NCBI GenBank assembly: GCA_031278215.1
Contig: JAITKV010000004.1
Span: forward strand, 1-42,005
Direction: 5' to 3'
DNA from: Spirochaetaceae bacterium
GTDB taxonomy: Bacteria; Spirochaetota; Spirochaetia; Treponematales; Breznakiellaceae
Length of the DNA stretch: 42,005 nucleotides
Shown: piece by piece, positions 32,870 to 41,423 of the stretch
How positions within the stretch are numbered: the first letter of the stretch is position 1
Layout: the number at the start of each line of letters is the position of its first letter
The notes under the pieces: generated by a model
What the model saw: the letters and a program-made list of their open reading frames with translations, nothing else
What the model was told of the DNA's origin: nothing
Databases searched by the model: none
Made by a program: the position numbers and the translations under genes

Positions 32870-33610
32870 CTAAGCTCCCAGGTACGCTTTTTTAACTTCG
32901 GGGTTGGCGGCAAGTTCTTCCGAAGTACCCTGGGCGATAATTTCGCCTGTCTTAAGTACATAGCCCCGGTTTGCAAATTCCAGGGCCACCTTGGCGTTTT
33001 GTTCCACCACAAGTATCGTAATGTTCTTTTCCTGGTTAAGGCGGCGCAGGGCCCGGAACATCTCGTACATTAGCTTGGGGGCAAGCCCCATGGATGGCTC
33101 GTCGAGCATGATAAAGTTTGAGCCGGTCATCAAGGTTCTTCCTACGGCCAGCATCTGCTGCTCGCCGCCCGAAAGAAGTTCACCCCGCTGCCTGCGCCGC
33201 TCTTTAAGCCGTGGAAAAAGCTCAAACACCAGAGCCTGGGCCTCGGCGGCGATCTCCGCCCTGCGGGAATCTTTACGGTGGGCAAACGCGGCAAGCTGAA
33301 GGTTCTCCTGAACCGACAGGTTGCCGAAAATGTGGCGGCCTTCGGGGACCATGGCCATCATGTGGTTCTGGACAAGCAGGTGCGGCTCTGTTTTGCGGAT
33401 GCTTTTTCCGTCGTAAAGAATTTCGCCGGAAGTAATAAGCGGCGCTTCGGGCCTGGGAAGCCTGGCCAAAGAAAGCAGGGCGCTTGTTTTTCCCGCGCCG
33501 TTCGCGCCGATAAGGGTAACTATCTCTCCCCTGTCAATGTTAAAGGAAATACCGTGCAGGGCTTCTATATTTCCGTAGGAAACCGTAAGGTTTTGTACTT
33601 CCAGCAGCAT
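32870..33610 (-). CDS. livF: Liv-type ABC transporter ATPase LivF
   Basis: One of the two ATPases of a branched-chain amino acid type (HAAT) importer. The 246-residue protein has Walker A GANGAGKTS, signature LLSGGEQQMLAVGR, Walker B FIMLDEPSMGLAP and the H-loop replaced by VVEQN, as is usual in LivF. The ATG has AAGGAG upstream. It is the last gene of a minus-strand operon reading binding proteins, livH, livM, livG, livF. Confidence 0.95.
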   Translation of the reverse strand: MLLEVQNLTVSYGNIEALHGISFNIDRGEIVTLIGANGAGKTSALLSLARLPRPEAPLITSGEILYDGKSIRKTEPHLLVQNHMMAMVPEGRHIFGNLSVQENLQLAAFAHRKDSRRAEIAAEAQALVFELFPRLKERRRQRGELLSGGEQQMLAVGRTLMTGSNFIMLDEPSMGLAPKLMYEMFRALRRLNQEKNITILVVEQNAKVALEFANRGYVLKTGEIIAQGTSEELAANPEVKKAYLGA

Positions 33611-33632
33611 AAAATCTCCTTATAAAGGCCCC

Positions 33633-34403
33633 TTAAATCGTTCCGTCGCCAAGGTACGCTTTAATAACTTCCGGGTTGCCGCGGATCTCGTCGGGATTGC
33701 CCTGGGCTATCTCCCTGCCAAAGTCGATTACCTGGATGTTCCGGCACAGCGTCATGATCACTTCCATCTGGTGTTCTATCATCCAGATCGTAAGATTAAA
33801 CTTTTCGTGGATCCACTTGATGTAGTCGATAAGCTCGCCCACATCGCTGGTGGAAAGCCCCGCGGCGGGTTCGTCGAGCATAAGCAGTTCCGGCTCAAGC
33901 GACAGCGCCCTGACAATTTCTACCCGGCGCTGAATGCCGTAGGGAAGGTTTTTGGGATACTCGTAGGCCATATCGGAAAGTTTAAATATTTCCAGCAGCT
34001 CTTCCGCGCGCCGCGTGATTTCCGCCTCCCGTTCCTTGTAGCGCCGTGTGTGAAAAAACACGTCCGCGGCGTTGTAGCCAAGCCGGCAATGCCGGGAAAT
34101 GCGTATGTTGTCCAGAACGGTCATCTCGTTCCACAGCCTGATGTTCTGGAACGTGCGGCCGATTTTCATCGCGGCGATTTCGTGGGGCTTAAGGCCGTTG
34201 ATCTGTTTTCCCCCGACAAGAATTTCCCCTTCCGAAGGGACGTAAAAGCCCGACACAAGGTTAAACACCGTGGTCTTGCCCGCGCCGTTGGGCCCGATAA
34301 GGCCCTGGATCTCGCCCTTTTCCAGCGTAAGGTTAATGTCGGTTAACGCCTGCAATCCGCCAAAACGGTGGGTTAGGCTTTTGATTTCCAGGTACACGCT
34401 CAT
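33633..34403 (-). CDS. livG: Liv-type ABC transporter ATPase LivG
   Basis: The second ATPase, 256 residues, with Walker A GPNGAGKTT, the Q-loop region RTFQNIRLW, a LivG-style signature (PYGIQRRVEIVRAL in place of LSGGQ), Walker B LLMLDEPAAGL and MIEHQM. The degenerate signature is normal for LivG. Its start overlaps the livM stop by four bases, so translation is coupled. Confidence 0.95.
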   Translation of the reverse strand: MSVYLEIKSLTHRFGGLQALTDINLTLEKGEIQGLIGPNGAGKTTVFNLVSGFYVPSEGEILVGGKQINGLKPHEIAAMKIGRTFQNIRLWNEMTVLDNIRISRHCRLGYNAADVFFHTRRYKEREAEITRRAEELLEIFKLSDMAYEYPKNLPYGIQRRVEIVRALSLEPELLMLDEPAAGLSTSDVGELIDYIKWIHEKFNLTIWMIEHQMEVIMTLCRNIQVIDFGREIAQGNPDEIRGNPEVIKAYLGDGTI

Positions 34404-35455
34404 TTTTTACCCCCGCCGTTTCCCGAAAACCGGGCCTTAATCTGCGCCCACATGTAGGGCAGCTCTTTGTTGCCCATAATTCCTTCGGGGCGGAACTGCA
34501 TCAGCAGTATAAGGAGCAGCGGGATAAACACCCATTTAAGAATTTGCAAGGGCTGGAGTATCTGCAGAAGGAAGGTAAAGAACACCGCAGAAAGCACCGA
34601 GCCGGAAAGGCTTCCCATGCCGCCCAGGTACACCATCACCATGCCTTCGGTGGACTTCATAATGTTGAAGGAGGCGGGATTGATAAAACCCAGCATGTGG
34701 GCGAAGAGCCCTCCGGCCACGCCGGCAAGACCGGACGAAAAGCAGAACGCCAGAAGCTTCATCCTGTTGGTATTAACGCTCATGATCTCGGCGGATATTT
34801 CGTCGTAGCGGATTGTGGAAATCCCCTTTCCCAGCACGGAATTCATAAGCCGGTTGATCGCCACTACGCTGATCGCGACAAAAAGCAGCACCCAAAGAAC
34901 CATCCACGCAAGGGGAACAACCTGCGACATGGCCCGTATGGTGTTCTTCATGCCCATAAGGCCCCGGCTGGCGCCGACAACTTCCATGTTGTTGATCGCC
35001 GTCATAATAATATAGTTGGACGCGATGGTAATGATCGCAAGGTAGTCGTCCCGGGTTTTAAACGAGGGGATCGCCACCAGCAGCCCCGTAACGGCGGCAC
35101 AGACGCCCCCCACAAGTATAACCACCGGAAAAAGCGGGATCGACGATTCCGGGGGAAGCAGGGGCGAGTCAAAAAATTTGTTTTCCGTAAAAAGGATCAT
35201 CGACAGGACCGAGGAAACATAAGCCCCCACCGCCATAAAACCCGCGTGGCCGCAGGAAAATTCCCCCATGTAGCCGTTCACGATGTTAAGGCTTGCGGCG
35301 AAAATAATATTGATCCCCACAGACATAATTACCGTCTGGATGTACTGGTTAAACACCCCCAGGGTGCTTAGGACGGTGATAAGGACAATAAAAGCGGCCG
35401 TTATAAAAACGGCAATGGTTTTCTGTTTTGAACCGGCGTTTCCCGAAAGGCTCAT
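34400..35455 (-). CDS. livM: Liv-type ABC transporter permease LivM
   Basis: A 351-residue membrane permease with about nine helices and the conserved LivM/BPD_transp_2 segment NIVNGYMGEFSCGHAGFMAVGAY. The cytoplasmic coupling region falls near GKGISTIRYDEISAEIMSVN, and the loop AGVAGGLFAHMLGFINP is also typical. The ATG follows AGGAGCAAGCC. It works with LivH to form the channel for the imported solute, usually branched-chain amino acids; the substrate is not proved here. Confidence 0.94.
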   Translation of the reverse strand: MSLSGNAGSKQKTIAVFITAAFIVLITVLSTLGVFNQYIQTVIMSVGINIIFAASLNIVNGYMGEFSCGHAGFMAVGAYVSSVLSMILFTENKFFDSPLLPPESSIPLFPVVILVGGVCAAVTGLLVAIPSFKTRDDYLAIITIASNYIIMTAINNMEVVGASRGLMGMKNTIRAMSQVVPLAWMVLWVLLFVAISVVAINRLMNSVLGKGISTIRYDEISAEIMSVNTNRMKLLAFCFSSGLAGVAGGLFAHMLGFINPASFNIMKSTEGMVMVYLGGMGSLSGSVLSAVFFTFLLQILQPLQILKWVFIPLLLILLMQFRPEGIMGNKELPYMWAQIKARFSGNGGGKK

Positions 35456-35464
35456 GGCTTGCTC

Positions 35465-36376
35465 CTAGATCTTCGTGCTTCGCGCCACACCGAAGAATCC
35501 GGTTGGTTTGAGTACCAGGATGATAAGAAGGATCACGAACGAAAAAAGATCCTTATAACTTGAAGGAAGAACGGCGGTGATAAGGATTTCGATAAAGCCC
35601 AAAATAAAACCGCCCAGGAACGCCCCCTTGATGTCGCCGATGCCGCCGACGACGGCGGCGATAAAGGCCTTCCAGCCGATGATGGTTCCCATATACGGAT
35701 CCAGGACCGGGTAGGACATGCCGAACAGTATCCCGGCCACGGCGGCCAGGCCCGACCCAAGGACAAAGGTAAACGTGATGATCCGGTTTACCGGAATGCC
35801 CATAAGGGGGATGGCGAATTTATCGTAGCTTATGGCCCGCATGGCCATGCCAAAGGTCGTCTTCTGTACAATAAATTGAAGTATCCCGAATACCGCGAAG
35901 GCGGCAATAATAACCAGCACCTTAAGGTTGGTAAGAACCACGGGGCCAAAACTTATTACCTGTTCGGTAATAAGCGTGGGGAAACGCCTGGCGCTTGCCC
36001 CAAGGGCCGCAAGGTTTCCGTTTTCAAGGATGTAGCCCACCATAAGGGCGGTAATGACAACATAGAGGCGGTTGACGCCTTTGTTCCGCAGGGGCCGGTA
36101 CGCGACCCGTTCTATCGTAACGCCCAGAATGGCGGTTAAGATCATGGTTACGGCCATGGTAAGGGTAAAAACCAGCCAGCCGCCGCCGCCCAAAGACAAA
36201 AGCAGGGCTTCGGCAAGGAAAAAAGCAATGTAACAGGAGGTCATAAAAATATCGCCGTGGGCAAAATTGATAAGCCGTAACACTCCGTAGACCAGACAGT
36301 AGCCCAAGGCGATCATCGAATAAAAACTGCCCCATTGAAGAGCGTTAAAAATATTTTGCAGGAGTAAACTCAGCAC
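35465..36376 (-). CDS. livH: Liv-type ABC transporter permease LivH
   Basis: A 303-residue permease starting at GTG 36376 with GGGAGG six bases upstream, directly after the second binding-protein gene. About eight helices; the conserved motifs ALGYCLVYGVLRLINFAHGD, GMAMRAISYDKFAIPLMGI and IIGWKAFIAAVVGGIGDIKGA identify LivH. It pairs with LivM. Confidence 0.95.
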   Translation of the reverse strand: MLSLLLQNIFNALQWGSFYSMIALGYCLVYGVLRLINFAHGDIFMTSCYIAFFLAEALLLSLGGGGWLVFTLTMAVTMILTAILGVTIERVAYRPLRNKGVNRLYVVITALMVGYILENGNLAALGASARRFPTLITEQVISFGPVVLTNLKVLVIIAAFAVFGILQFIVQKTTFGMAMRAISYDKFAIPLMGIPVNRIITFTFVLGSGLAAVAGILFGMSYPVLDPYMGTIIGWKAFIAAVVGGIGDIKGAFLGGFILGFIEILITAVLPSSYKDLFSFVILLIILVLKPTGFFGVARSTKI

Positions 36377-36379
36377 ACT

Positions 36380-37438
36380 TTACCTCCCGGGCTGTACGGC
36401 CGCCTCATACACAAACCCTCCGCCGGAATTTATTTTGACCACCATTACTTCTTTTACCGGATCTCCCTCGTTGTCAAAACGGCTTATTTTTCCCGTAATG
36501 CCGTCGAAGTTTTTAAGGCTTGCGATGGCGGCTCTAAGGTTTTCCCTGTCCCGGGCAAGGTTCCCCGTTAAACCCGCATTCTGGATACTTTGCGGCACGA
36601 TGTTAACCGCATCGCAGCTAAGGGCGGCCACGTCGTCGGGGACATACCCGTACTTGGCACTGTAGGCGTCGATAAATTCCTTGGTTTTGCCTACCGCTCC
36701 GGCGGCCGCGTAGCGGGTAGTAAAGCAGCACCCGGCCACCGGCCCATCGCTAAGGTTCCACAGGTCCGCGGCGCCCCACGCGTCGGCGCCCATGATCGGC
36801 TTGTCCCAGCCCAGGGATTTTGCCTGGGGAACGATCTTGGCCGCCACATCGCCGTAGTTTGTATTCCAGGAATACCGGTACAGTTTCGCCAGGGTTTCGG
36901 AATAGTCGCCTTCCTGATTGTACAGGATTGCTATTTTGTTGACGGCGAATTTTTCTTTGGTAAACCGGGACGCGGCAAGAGCCTTAAAGGGATCGATAAA
37001 GCAGGCGCGGAACACGTAGGGCCTGTTTTGTGTGGTTGCCGGGTTGGTGGACCAGGGGGAAACCATGGGGGTTTTGCCGTCGTTACAGACCTCGCCGGCG
37101 GGAATAGCCCGGCCGGAACCCTGGGGGCCGATAAGGGCCAGCACCTTTTCTTTTTCCACTAGGCGGCGGGCGGCGATAGAAGCCTGTTCGGGATCCAGTT
37201 GGTTATCCACATATACAAACCTAAGGATGTGGCGCCGGCCTTGTACCTCAAGCCCCCCTTGGGCATTAACCTGTTCCAGGATCATCTCCGCTGCATTTTT
37301 TGTCTCCAGACCAATCGAGGTTCCGATCTTAGCTGTCAGAGGCAGATTGCTCCCTATCACGGTCCTTGCATCAGGATCTGCCCCGATAAAAGAGAAAAAC
37401 ATAACGGCTATTGAAAGGATAAGAAGTATACGCTTCAT
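36380..37438 (-). CDS. Liv-type periplasmic binding protein with internal deletion (mosaic paralogue)
   Basis: The 352-residue protein belongs to the type I periplasmic binding fold of LivK. It has a signal peptide but, unlike its neighbour, no lipobox cysteine. From about residue 108 (GPQGSGRAIPAGEVCND) to near the C-terminus it is almost identical to the upstream paralogue, while the first 105 residues are clearly diverged. Relative to that paralogue it lacks 36 residues after SWNTNYG, removing a core strand and helix. Several conserved residues are changed (GCCFTTRY for GYYFTTHY, LSCDAV for LTYDAV). The frame is intact. It may be a decaying copy or a protein with altered binding. A large hairpin precedes it. 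Confidence 0.85.
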   Translation of the reverse strand: MKRILLILSIAVMFFSFIGADPDARTVIGSNLPLTAKIGTSIGLETKNAAEMILEQVNAQGGLEVQGRRHILRFVYVDNQLDPEQASIAARRLVEKEKVLALIGPQGSGRAIPAGEVCNDGKTPMVSPWSTNPATTQNRPYVFRACFIDPFKALAASRFTKEKFAVNKIAILYNQEGDYSETLAKLYRYSWNTNYGDVAAKIVPQAKSLGWDKPIMGADAWGAADLWNLSDGPVAGCCFTTRYAAAGAVGKTKEFIDAYSAKYGYVPDDVAALSCDAVNIVPQSIQNAGLTGNLARDRENLRAAIASLKNFDGITGKISRFDNEGDPVKEVMVVKINSGGGFVYEAAVQPGR

Positions 37439-37470
37439 GGGATTCTAACCTGTCAAAAGATGGGACATGG

Positions 37471-37537
37471 GACGGCTGCCGCGGCCGCTTTCGGGTTCGT
37501 GATACGAACCGTACCGCGGCGCGGGGCAAAGACCGTC
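37471..37537. promoter_or_regulatory. Large nested hairpin between the two binding-protein genes
   Basis: Three nested arm pairs: GACGG (37471-37475) with CCGTC (37533-37537), GCCGCGG (37478-37484) with CCGCGGC (37514-37520), and GGTTCGT (37494-37500) with ACGAACC (37504-37510), with a 3-base loop. It lies just after the first binding-protein gene in the transcript. Such hairpins often protect the binding-protein mRNA or attenuate downstream genes; there is no T-run. Confidence 0.6.
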
Positions 37538-37547
37538 CGTCCAAAGT

Positions 37548-38720
37548 TTATGGCGCCAAACTGGCTTCAAAGACAAATTCACCGGAATCGCTGATCCTGA
37601 CCACCACGGCTTCCTTTTGGGGATCGCCGTCCGGGGTAAAGTCCATTTTTCCGGTAATGCCGTCAAAGTTTTTAAGGCTTGCGATAGCGTCCTTAAGGTT
37701 ATCCCTGTCCTGGGCAAGGTCCCCCGTTAAACCCGCATTCTGGATACTTTGCAGCACAATGTTAACCGCATCGTAGGTAAGGGCGGCCACGTCGTCAGGG
37801 ACATACCCGTACTTGGCGTTGTAGGTGTCGATAAATTCCTTGGTTTTGCCCACCGCGCCGGCGGCCGCATAATGGGTGGTAAAGTAGTACCCGGCCACCG
37901 AACCATCGCTAAGGTTCCACAGGTCCGCGGAGCCCCACGCGTCGGCGCCCATGATCGGCTTATCCCAGCCCAGGGATTTTGCCTGGGGAACGATCTTGGC
38001 CACTATATCGTAGTATATGGGCAGATAGAGTATTTCGGCGTCGGACGCGATAATCCGGGTAAGCTGGGCGGAAAAATTGCTGTCCTTTTGGCTGCAGCTT
38101 TCCCAGGCCACCACTTCGCCGTAGTTTGTATTCCAGGAATCCCGGTACAGTTCCGCCAGGGTTTTGGAATAGTCGTCTTCCTGATTGTACAGGATTGCTA
38201 TTTTGTTGACGGCGAATTTTTCTTTGGTAAACCGGGACGCCACCGGGGCCTGAAAGGGATCGATAAAGCAGGCCCGGAATACATAGGGCCTGTCTTTTGT
38301 GGTTACCGGGTTGGTGGACCAGGCGGAAACCATGGGGGTTTTGCTGTCGTTACAGACCTCGCCGGCGGGAATGGCCCGGCCGGAACCCTGGGGGCCGATA
38401 ACGGCCAGCACCCCGTCCTGATCGATAAGCCGGGTAACGGTCTGAACGGCGCTTTCCGCCTTAAGTTCGTTATCCAGATAAACAAACTCCAGCAGATATT
38501 TTTTCCCGCCCACTTCAAGACCGCCGGCGCCGTTTATCTGTTCCTTGATAATCTCCCCGGTGTTCTTGGAACCTTCGCCCACCATGGGGCTGTCGCCGGT
38601 AAGGGGAATGCTGAACCCGATCTTTATAACCTGTTCTTTGGGCGCGCAGCCGGTAAGACCGGCAATCAGAGCCAAGGCACAGAGTGCAAGGGCTCCCCGA
38701 AAAATCAACTCCTTTTTCAT
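37548..38720 (-). CDS. Liv-type ABC transporter binding lipoprotein
   Basis: The 390-residue protein starts with a lipoprotein signal (LALIAGLTGC, lipid-anchored Cys25) and then a complete type I periplasmic binding fold typical of LivJ/LivK proteins: IGFSIPLTGDSPMVGEG, VIGPQGSGRAIPAG, PMVSAWSTNP, then the second lobe with SQKDSNFSAQL and GADAWGSADLW. It should deliver a small amino acid or amide to LivHMGF; the exact ligand is unknown. The ATG has a strong GGAGG site. It is the first gene of the liv operon and, by position and completeness, the main binding protein. Confidence 0.92.
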   Translation of the reverse strand: MKKELIFRGALALCALALIAGLTGCAPKEQVIKIGFSIPLTGDSPMVGEGSKNTGEIIKEQINGAGGLEVGGKKYLLEFVYLDNELKAESAVQTVTRLIDQDGVLAVIGPQGSGRAIPAGEVCNDSKTPMVSAWSTNPVTTKDRPYVFRACFIDPFQAPVASRFTKEKFAVNKIAILYNQEDDYSKTLAELYRDSWNTNYGEVVAWESCSQKDSNFSAQLTRIIASDAEILYLPIYYDIVAKIVPQAKSLGWDKPIMGADAWGSADLWNLSDGSVAGYYFTTHYAAAGAVGKTKEFIDTYNAKYGYVPDDVAALTYDAVNIVLQSIQNAGLTGDLAQDRDNLKDAIASLKNFDGITGKMDFTPDGDPQKEAVVVRISDSGEFVFEASLAP

Positions 38721-38749
38721 CTTTAAGTTCCTCCAAAAAATATAATACC

Positions 38750-38777
38750 GCCGGTTTTAAGTTGCATTAAGACCGGC
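38750..38777 (-). promoter_or_regulatory. Hairpin in the liv operon leader
   Basis: GCCGGT and ACCGGC with an inner TTAA pair form a stem (one C-A mismatch) and six-base loop about 30 bases before the first binding-protein gene. No T-run suited to termination follows. Confidence 0.4.
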
Positions 38778-38780
38778 TCT

Positions 38781-38812
38781 ATTATCTATCTACAAAAAAT
38801 AAAAAAAGTCAA
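38781..38812 (-). promoter_or_regulatory. liv operon promoter region
   Basis: On the minus strand a TTGACT (38812-38807) is followed by a T-rich tract and, 17-20 bases on, by overlapping -10-like words (ATAGAT, GATAAT). The stretch is much more AT-rich than its surroundings. Together with the leader hairpin and GGAGG site it marks a conventional long-leader promoter. Confidence 0.5.
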
Positions 38813-38858
38813 GTATTTTTATGCATTTTCCCATGAAAATCCGAATTAATATGAATAT

Positions 38859-39989
38859 TTATACAATGGCGGGGGACAGGTATGCCTTAAGCCGGATTGC
38901 CGCCTCCCGGGGCTTTATGGCGGGACGGCTAAGATTTTTCGGGGTCCCCAGGGCAATGGGGACGTGGACAAACCGCAGCCCCCCGCTTTTGTTCCATGAT
39001 TCCGTCTCTTCCGCCAGGGCGCCGGGGCTTTCCGCCCGGCTTACCCGGGGATATCCCAAAGCCCGGGCCGCGGCGGGCCAGTCCACCCCGGAAGAAACGG
39101 TAAACTGGCCTCCGGTGGATTCATGGGCCCGGTTATCGAGGAGGAGGTGAAGCATCCGGGCGGGCCGGTACCAGGCGTTAACCGCCAGGGAACCGGTCCG
39201 CATAAGAAGGGCGCCGTCCCCGTCAAGGACGATGATCCGCCGGTCCGGCCGGGCCAGGGCAAGCCCCAGGCCCAGGGAAGAAACGCAGCCCAGGGAACCG
39301 GCCATGTACAAATTTTCCGGCCCATCCCCCAGTTCGTACAATTCCCGCCCCGTAAAGCCGGTGGTGGCCAAAAACACCGAACCCGGCGCGGCCGCGGCCT
39401 TAAGGCGTATCAGCATCTCCCGGCGGGTAAAAAGATCCGCCGCCGCCGGGACGCCGGGGAGCTGCGAAGGTTCCTCCCGGGAACAGCCGGGGGTTTTCTT
39501 TAGGGCCACCGGGGAAAACGTTCCCCGGGGCACAATAAAGAAAAAACTTCGGCCCTGGCTAAAAATTTTATCCGCCCGGGCAAGCTGGGCCCCGGGGTCC
39601 TTATCCGTCAGGGTTTCGTGGGCTATACCCATGGTATCCAGCATCGGCACGGTTATGGGTCCCATGATTTCGTGCTGGGGTTCATCCGCCGGCCCCCCCC
39701 GGAGGGATACAAAACCCAGCAGGGGTATCCGGAACACCCCGTGGAGGGAGCTAAGGGGAGACACCGCATTGCCCAGGCCCGAATTCTGCATAAGCAATAC
39801 GGGCTTCCGGCCCCCCAAATAGGCCCCGGCGCAGATCGCCGCGGCGTCCCCTTCATTGGCGGCCATGACATATTCACATTCATTGATAGAATAGTTGATA
39901 AGATCCTTTAAAAACGAGCAGGGAACGCCGCTGTAAAAATTAAAGCCCCGGCGCAGCAGCAGTTCCCCAAAACGGGGCGTATCAAGCAT
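38859..39989 (-). CDS. aepY: Phosphonopyruvate decarboxylase
   Basis: A thiamine-diphosphate enzyme that converts phosphonopyruvate to phosphonoacetaldehyde, making phosphonate synthesis irreversible. The 376-residue protein has catalytic Glu46 (AANEGDA), the QNSGLGN motif and the ThDP/Mg site GDGALLMRTGSLA (257 on) closed by LLDN (Asn286). Length is normal for the single-chain form. The ribosome site AAGGGGG is close to the ATG. It lies 51 bases after the PEP mutase gene in the same direction. No aminoethylphosphonate transaminase gene is beside it. Confidence 0.9.
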   Translation of the reverse strand: MLDTPRFGELLLRRGFNFYSGVPCSFLKDLINYSINECEYVMAANEGDAAAICAGAYLGGRKPVLLMQNSGLGNAVSPLSSLHGVFRIPLLGFVSLRGGPADEPQHEIMGPITVPMLDTMGIAHETLTDKDPGAQLARADKIFSQGRSFFFIVPRGTFSPVALKKTPGCSREEPSQLPGVPAAADLFTRREMLIRLKAAAAPGSVFLATTGFTGRELYELGDGPENLYMAGSLGCVSSLGLGLALARPDRRIIVLDGDGALLMRTGSLAVNAWYRPARMLHLLLDNRAHESTGGQFTVSSGVDWPAAARALGYPRVSRAESPGALAEETESWNKSGGLRFVHVPIALGTPKNLSRPAIKPREAAIRLKAYLSPAIV

Positions 39990-40040
39990 TTTTCCCCCTT
40001 CGTATCAGGCGGGCTTTCTTCCCCGCGCTGCAAAACACCG

Positions 40041-41339
40041 CTACCGGGTTCCCGGTATCAGTTCCAGAATATCTTTGATGGACATACACAGCTTATCCGC
40101 TTCGAGGGAACGTTCGTGTTCCAGGATGGTCCGGGCGGCCTGTACCATGGCCGGATAGGACGAGCGGAGCATGTGGTTGGCATAGATAACAATATTCGCC
40201 CCCCACCGGGCCAGTTCGGATTCGGTAAGATGGTTATAGGTGGTGGGCACCAGCACCAGGGGGATCTTTGCATACTGCCGCCGGAAGCGCCGGCAAAATT
40301 CCTCTATGCCGCCTCCGGTCTTTTCGTTGCTGTGGATCATGATTCCGTCGGCGCCGGCTTCAACGTAGGCCAGGGCCCGCTCCAGGGCGTGATCCACGGT
40401 TTTTCCGGCAATAAGACTTTCAAGCCGGGCGATGATCATAAAATCCCCGGTTACCTGGGCTTTTTTTCCCCGCTGGATCTTTTCGCAGAATTCTTCTACC
40501 GGGGCAAGATGCTGCTCCACATCTGTGCCAAGGAGGGAATTTTTTTTAAGCCCCGTCTTGTCTTCGATAATTACCGCGGAAATGCCGTTCCGTTCCAGGG
40601 TCCGCAGGGTGAAGATAAAATGTTCCGTAATGCCCCCGGTGTCTCCGTCGTAGATAACCGGCTTGGTGGTACATTCCAGAATCTGGGTAAGGTCCTGGAG
40701 CCGGGTGGTAATGTCCACCGCCTCGATGTCCGGCTTTCCCTTACTGGCCGAATCGGTGAGGCTCGAGGACCACATGCCGTCAAAACGGTGAATCCCGTCT
40801 TCTTTGGGTATTTCCATGTGTTCGATGATAAGCCCGGAAAGCCCCGAGTGGGCTTCCATGATCCGCACCACCGGCTTGGCGTCGATTAGCCTGCGCAGGG
40901 TTTTAAGCCGGATATCCGGGGTGGTCCCGATGGACGTAAGGCTGCCGGCAAAGGCGGTGGCGTTAATCCCCGGGGTATAGGGAATTTCAATCACCGATCC
41001 GCCCAGCTCTTCCATAACCCGGTATACGTTTTCCCGTTCCTTTGCCAATATCCCCGTTTTCCAGTCGTCTCCGTGGATAATAAAATCGGGCCTGTACCTG
41101 CGCAGATTAGGAATATAACTCCACTCTTCCTGGGGAACCACCCGGCTTACATCCCGAAGGCTTTCTATCACCTGGCGGCGCTGTTCGTAGTTAAGGTAGG
41201 GAAGCCGCTTATACCGGACAACGGCGGTGTCGGTTAAAAGCCCCACCAGCACTTCCCCGTGGAGGGAAGCCTGGTGGATGATATTGACAATGCCGGGATG
41301 TACAAGATCGCCGGTAATCCCGACATAGACGGTTTTCAT
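40041..41339 (-). CDS. aepX: PEP mutase with N-terminal nucleotidylyltransferase domain
   Basis: The 432-residue protein has two parts. Residues 1-135 look like a cytidylyltransferase of the TagD type (VGITGDLVHPGI, an HxGH-like motif). Residues about 145-425 are PEP phosphomutase with the mobile loop signature EDKTGLKKNS (259-268) and metal site DGDTGG (231-236). PEP mutase rearranges PEP to phosphonopyruvate, the start of all natural phosphonate synthesis. The fused nucleotidylyltransferase is found in other PEP mutases and suggests that the product is later activated as a CMP derivative. The ATG has TTGTAT-17-TATCAT ending 6 bases upstream and no ribosome site. Confidence 0.93.
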   Translation of the reverse strand: MKTVYVGITGDLVHPGIVNIIHQASLHGEVLVGLLTDTAVVRYKRLPYLNYEQRRQVIESLRDVSRVVPQEEWSYIPNLRRYRPDFIIHGDDWKTGILAKERENVYRVMEELGGSVIEIPYTPGINATAFAGSLTSIGTTPDIRLKTLRRLIDAKPVVRIMEAHSGLSGLIIEHMEIPKEDGIHRFDGMWSSSLTDSASKGKPDIEAVDITTRLQDLTQILECTTKPVIYDGDTGGITEHFIFTLRTLERNGISAVIIEDKTGLKKNSLLGTDVEQHLAPVEEFCEKIQRGKKAQVTGDFMIIARLESLIAGKTVDHALERALAYVEAGADGIMIHSNEKTGGGIEEFCRRFRRQYAKIPLVLVPTTYNHLTESELARWGANIVIYANHMLRSSYPAMVQAARTILEHERSLEADKLCMSIKDILELIPGTR

Positions 41340-41345
41340 TACCCC

Positions 41346-41374
41346 ATGATAGCACAGCCGCGGGGCGAATACAA
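41346..41374 (-). promoter_or_regulatory. aepX promoter, predicted leaderless
   Basis: On the minus strand TTGTAT (41374-41369), exactly 17 bases, then TATCAT (41351-41346), six bases (GGGGTA) and ATG at 41339. No Shine-Dalgarno lies between. Confidence 0.6.
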
Positions 41375-41423
41375 TTCACCCCATACCGGCCAAAACGGAC
41401 CCGCCCGGAATCCTTATCGGAAC

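Noticed and set aside
37749-38726. 325-codon plus-strand frame opposite the binding-protein gene
   Set aside because: Shadow of a clear periplasmic binding protein with lipobox and ribosome site on the other strand; similar shadow appears opposite the paralogue only because the two genes share sequence.
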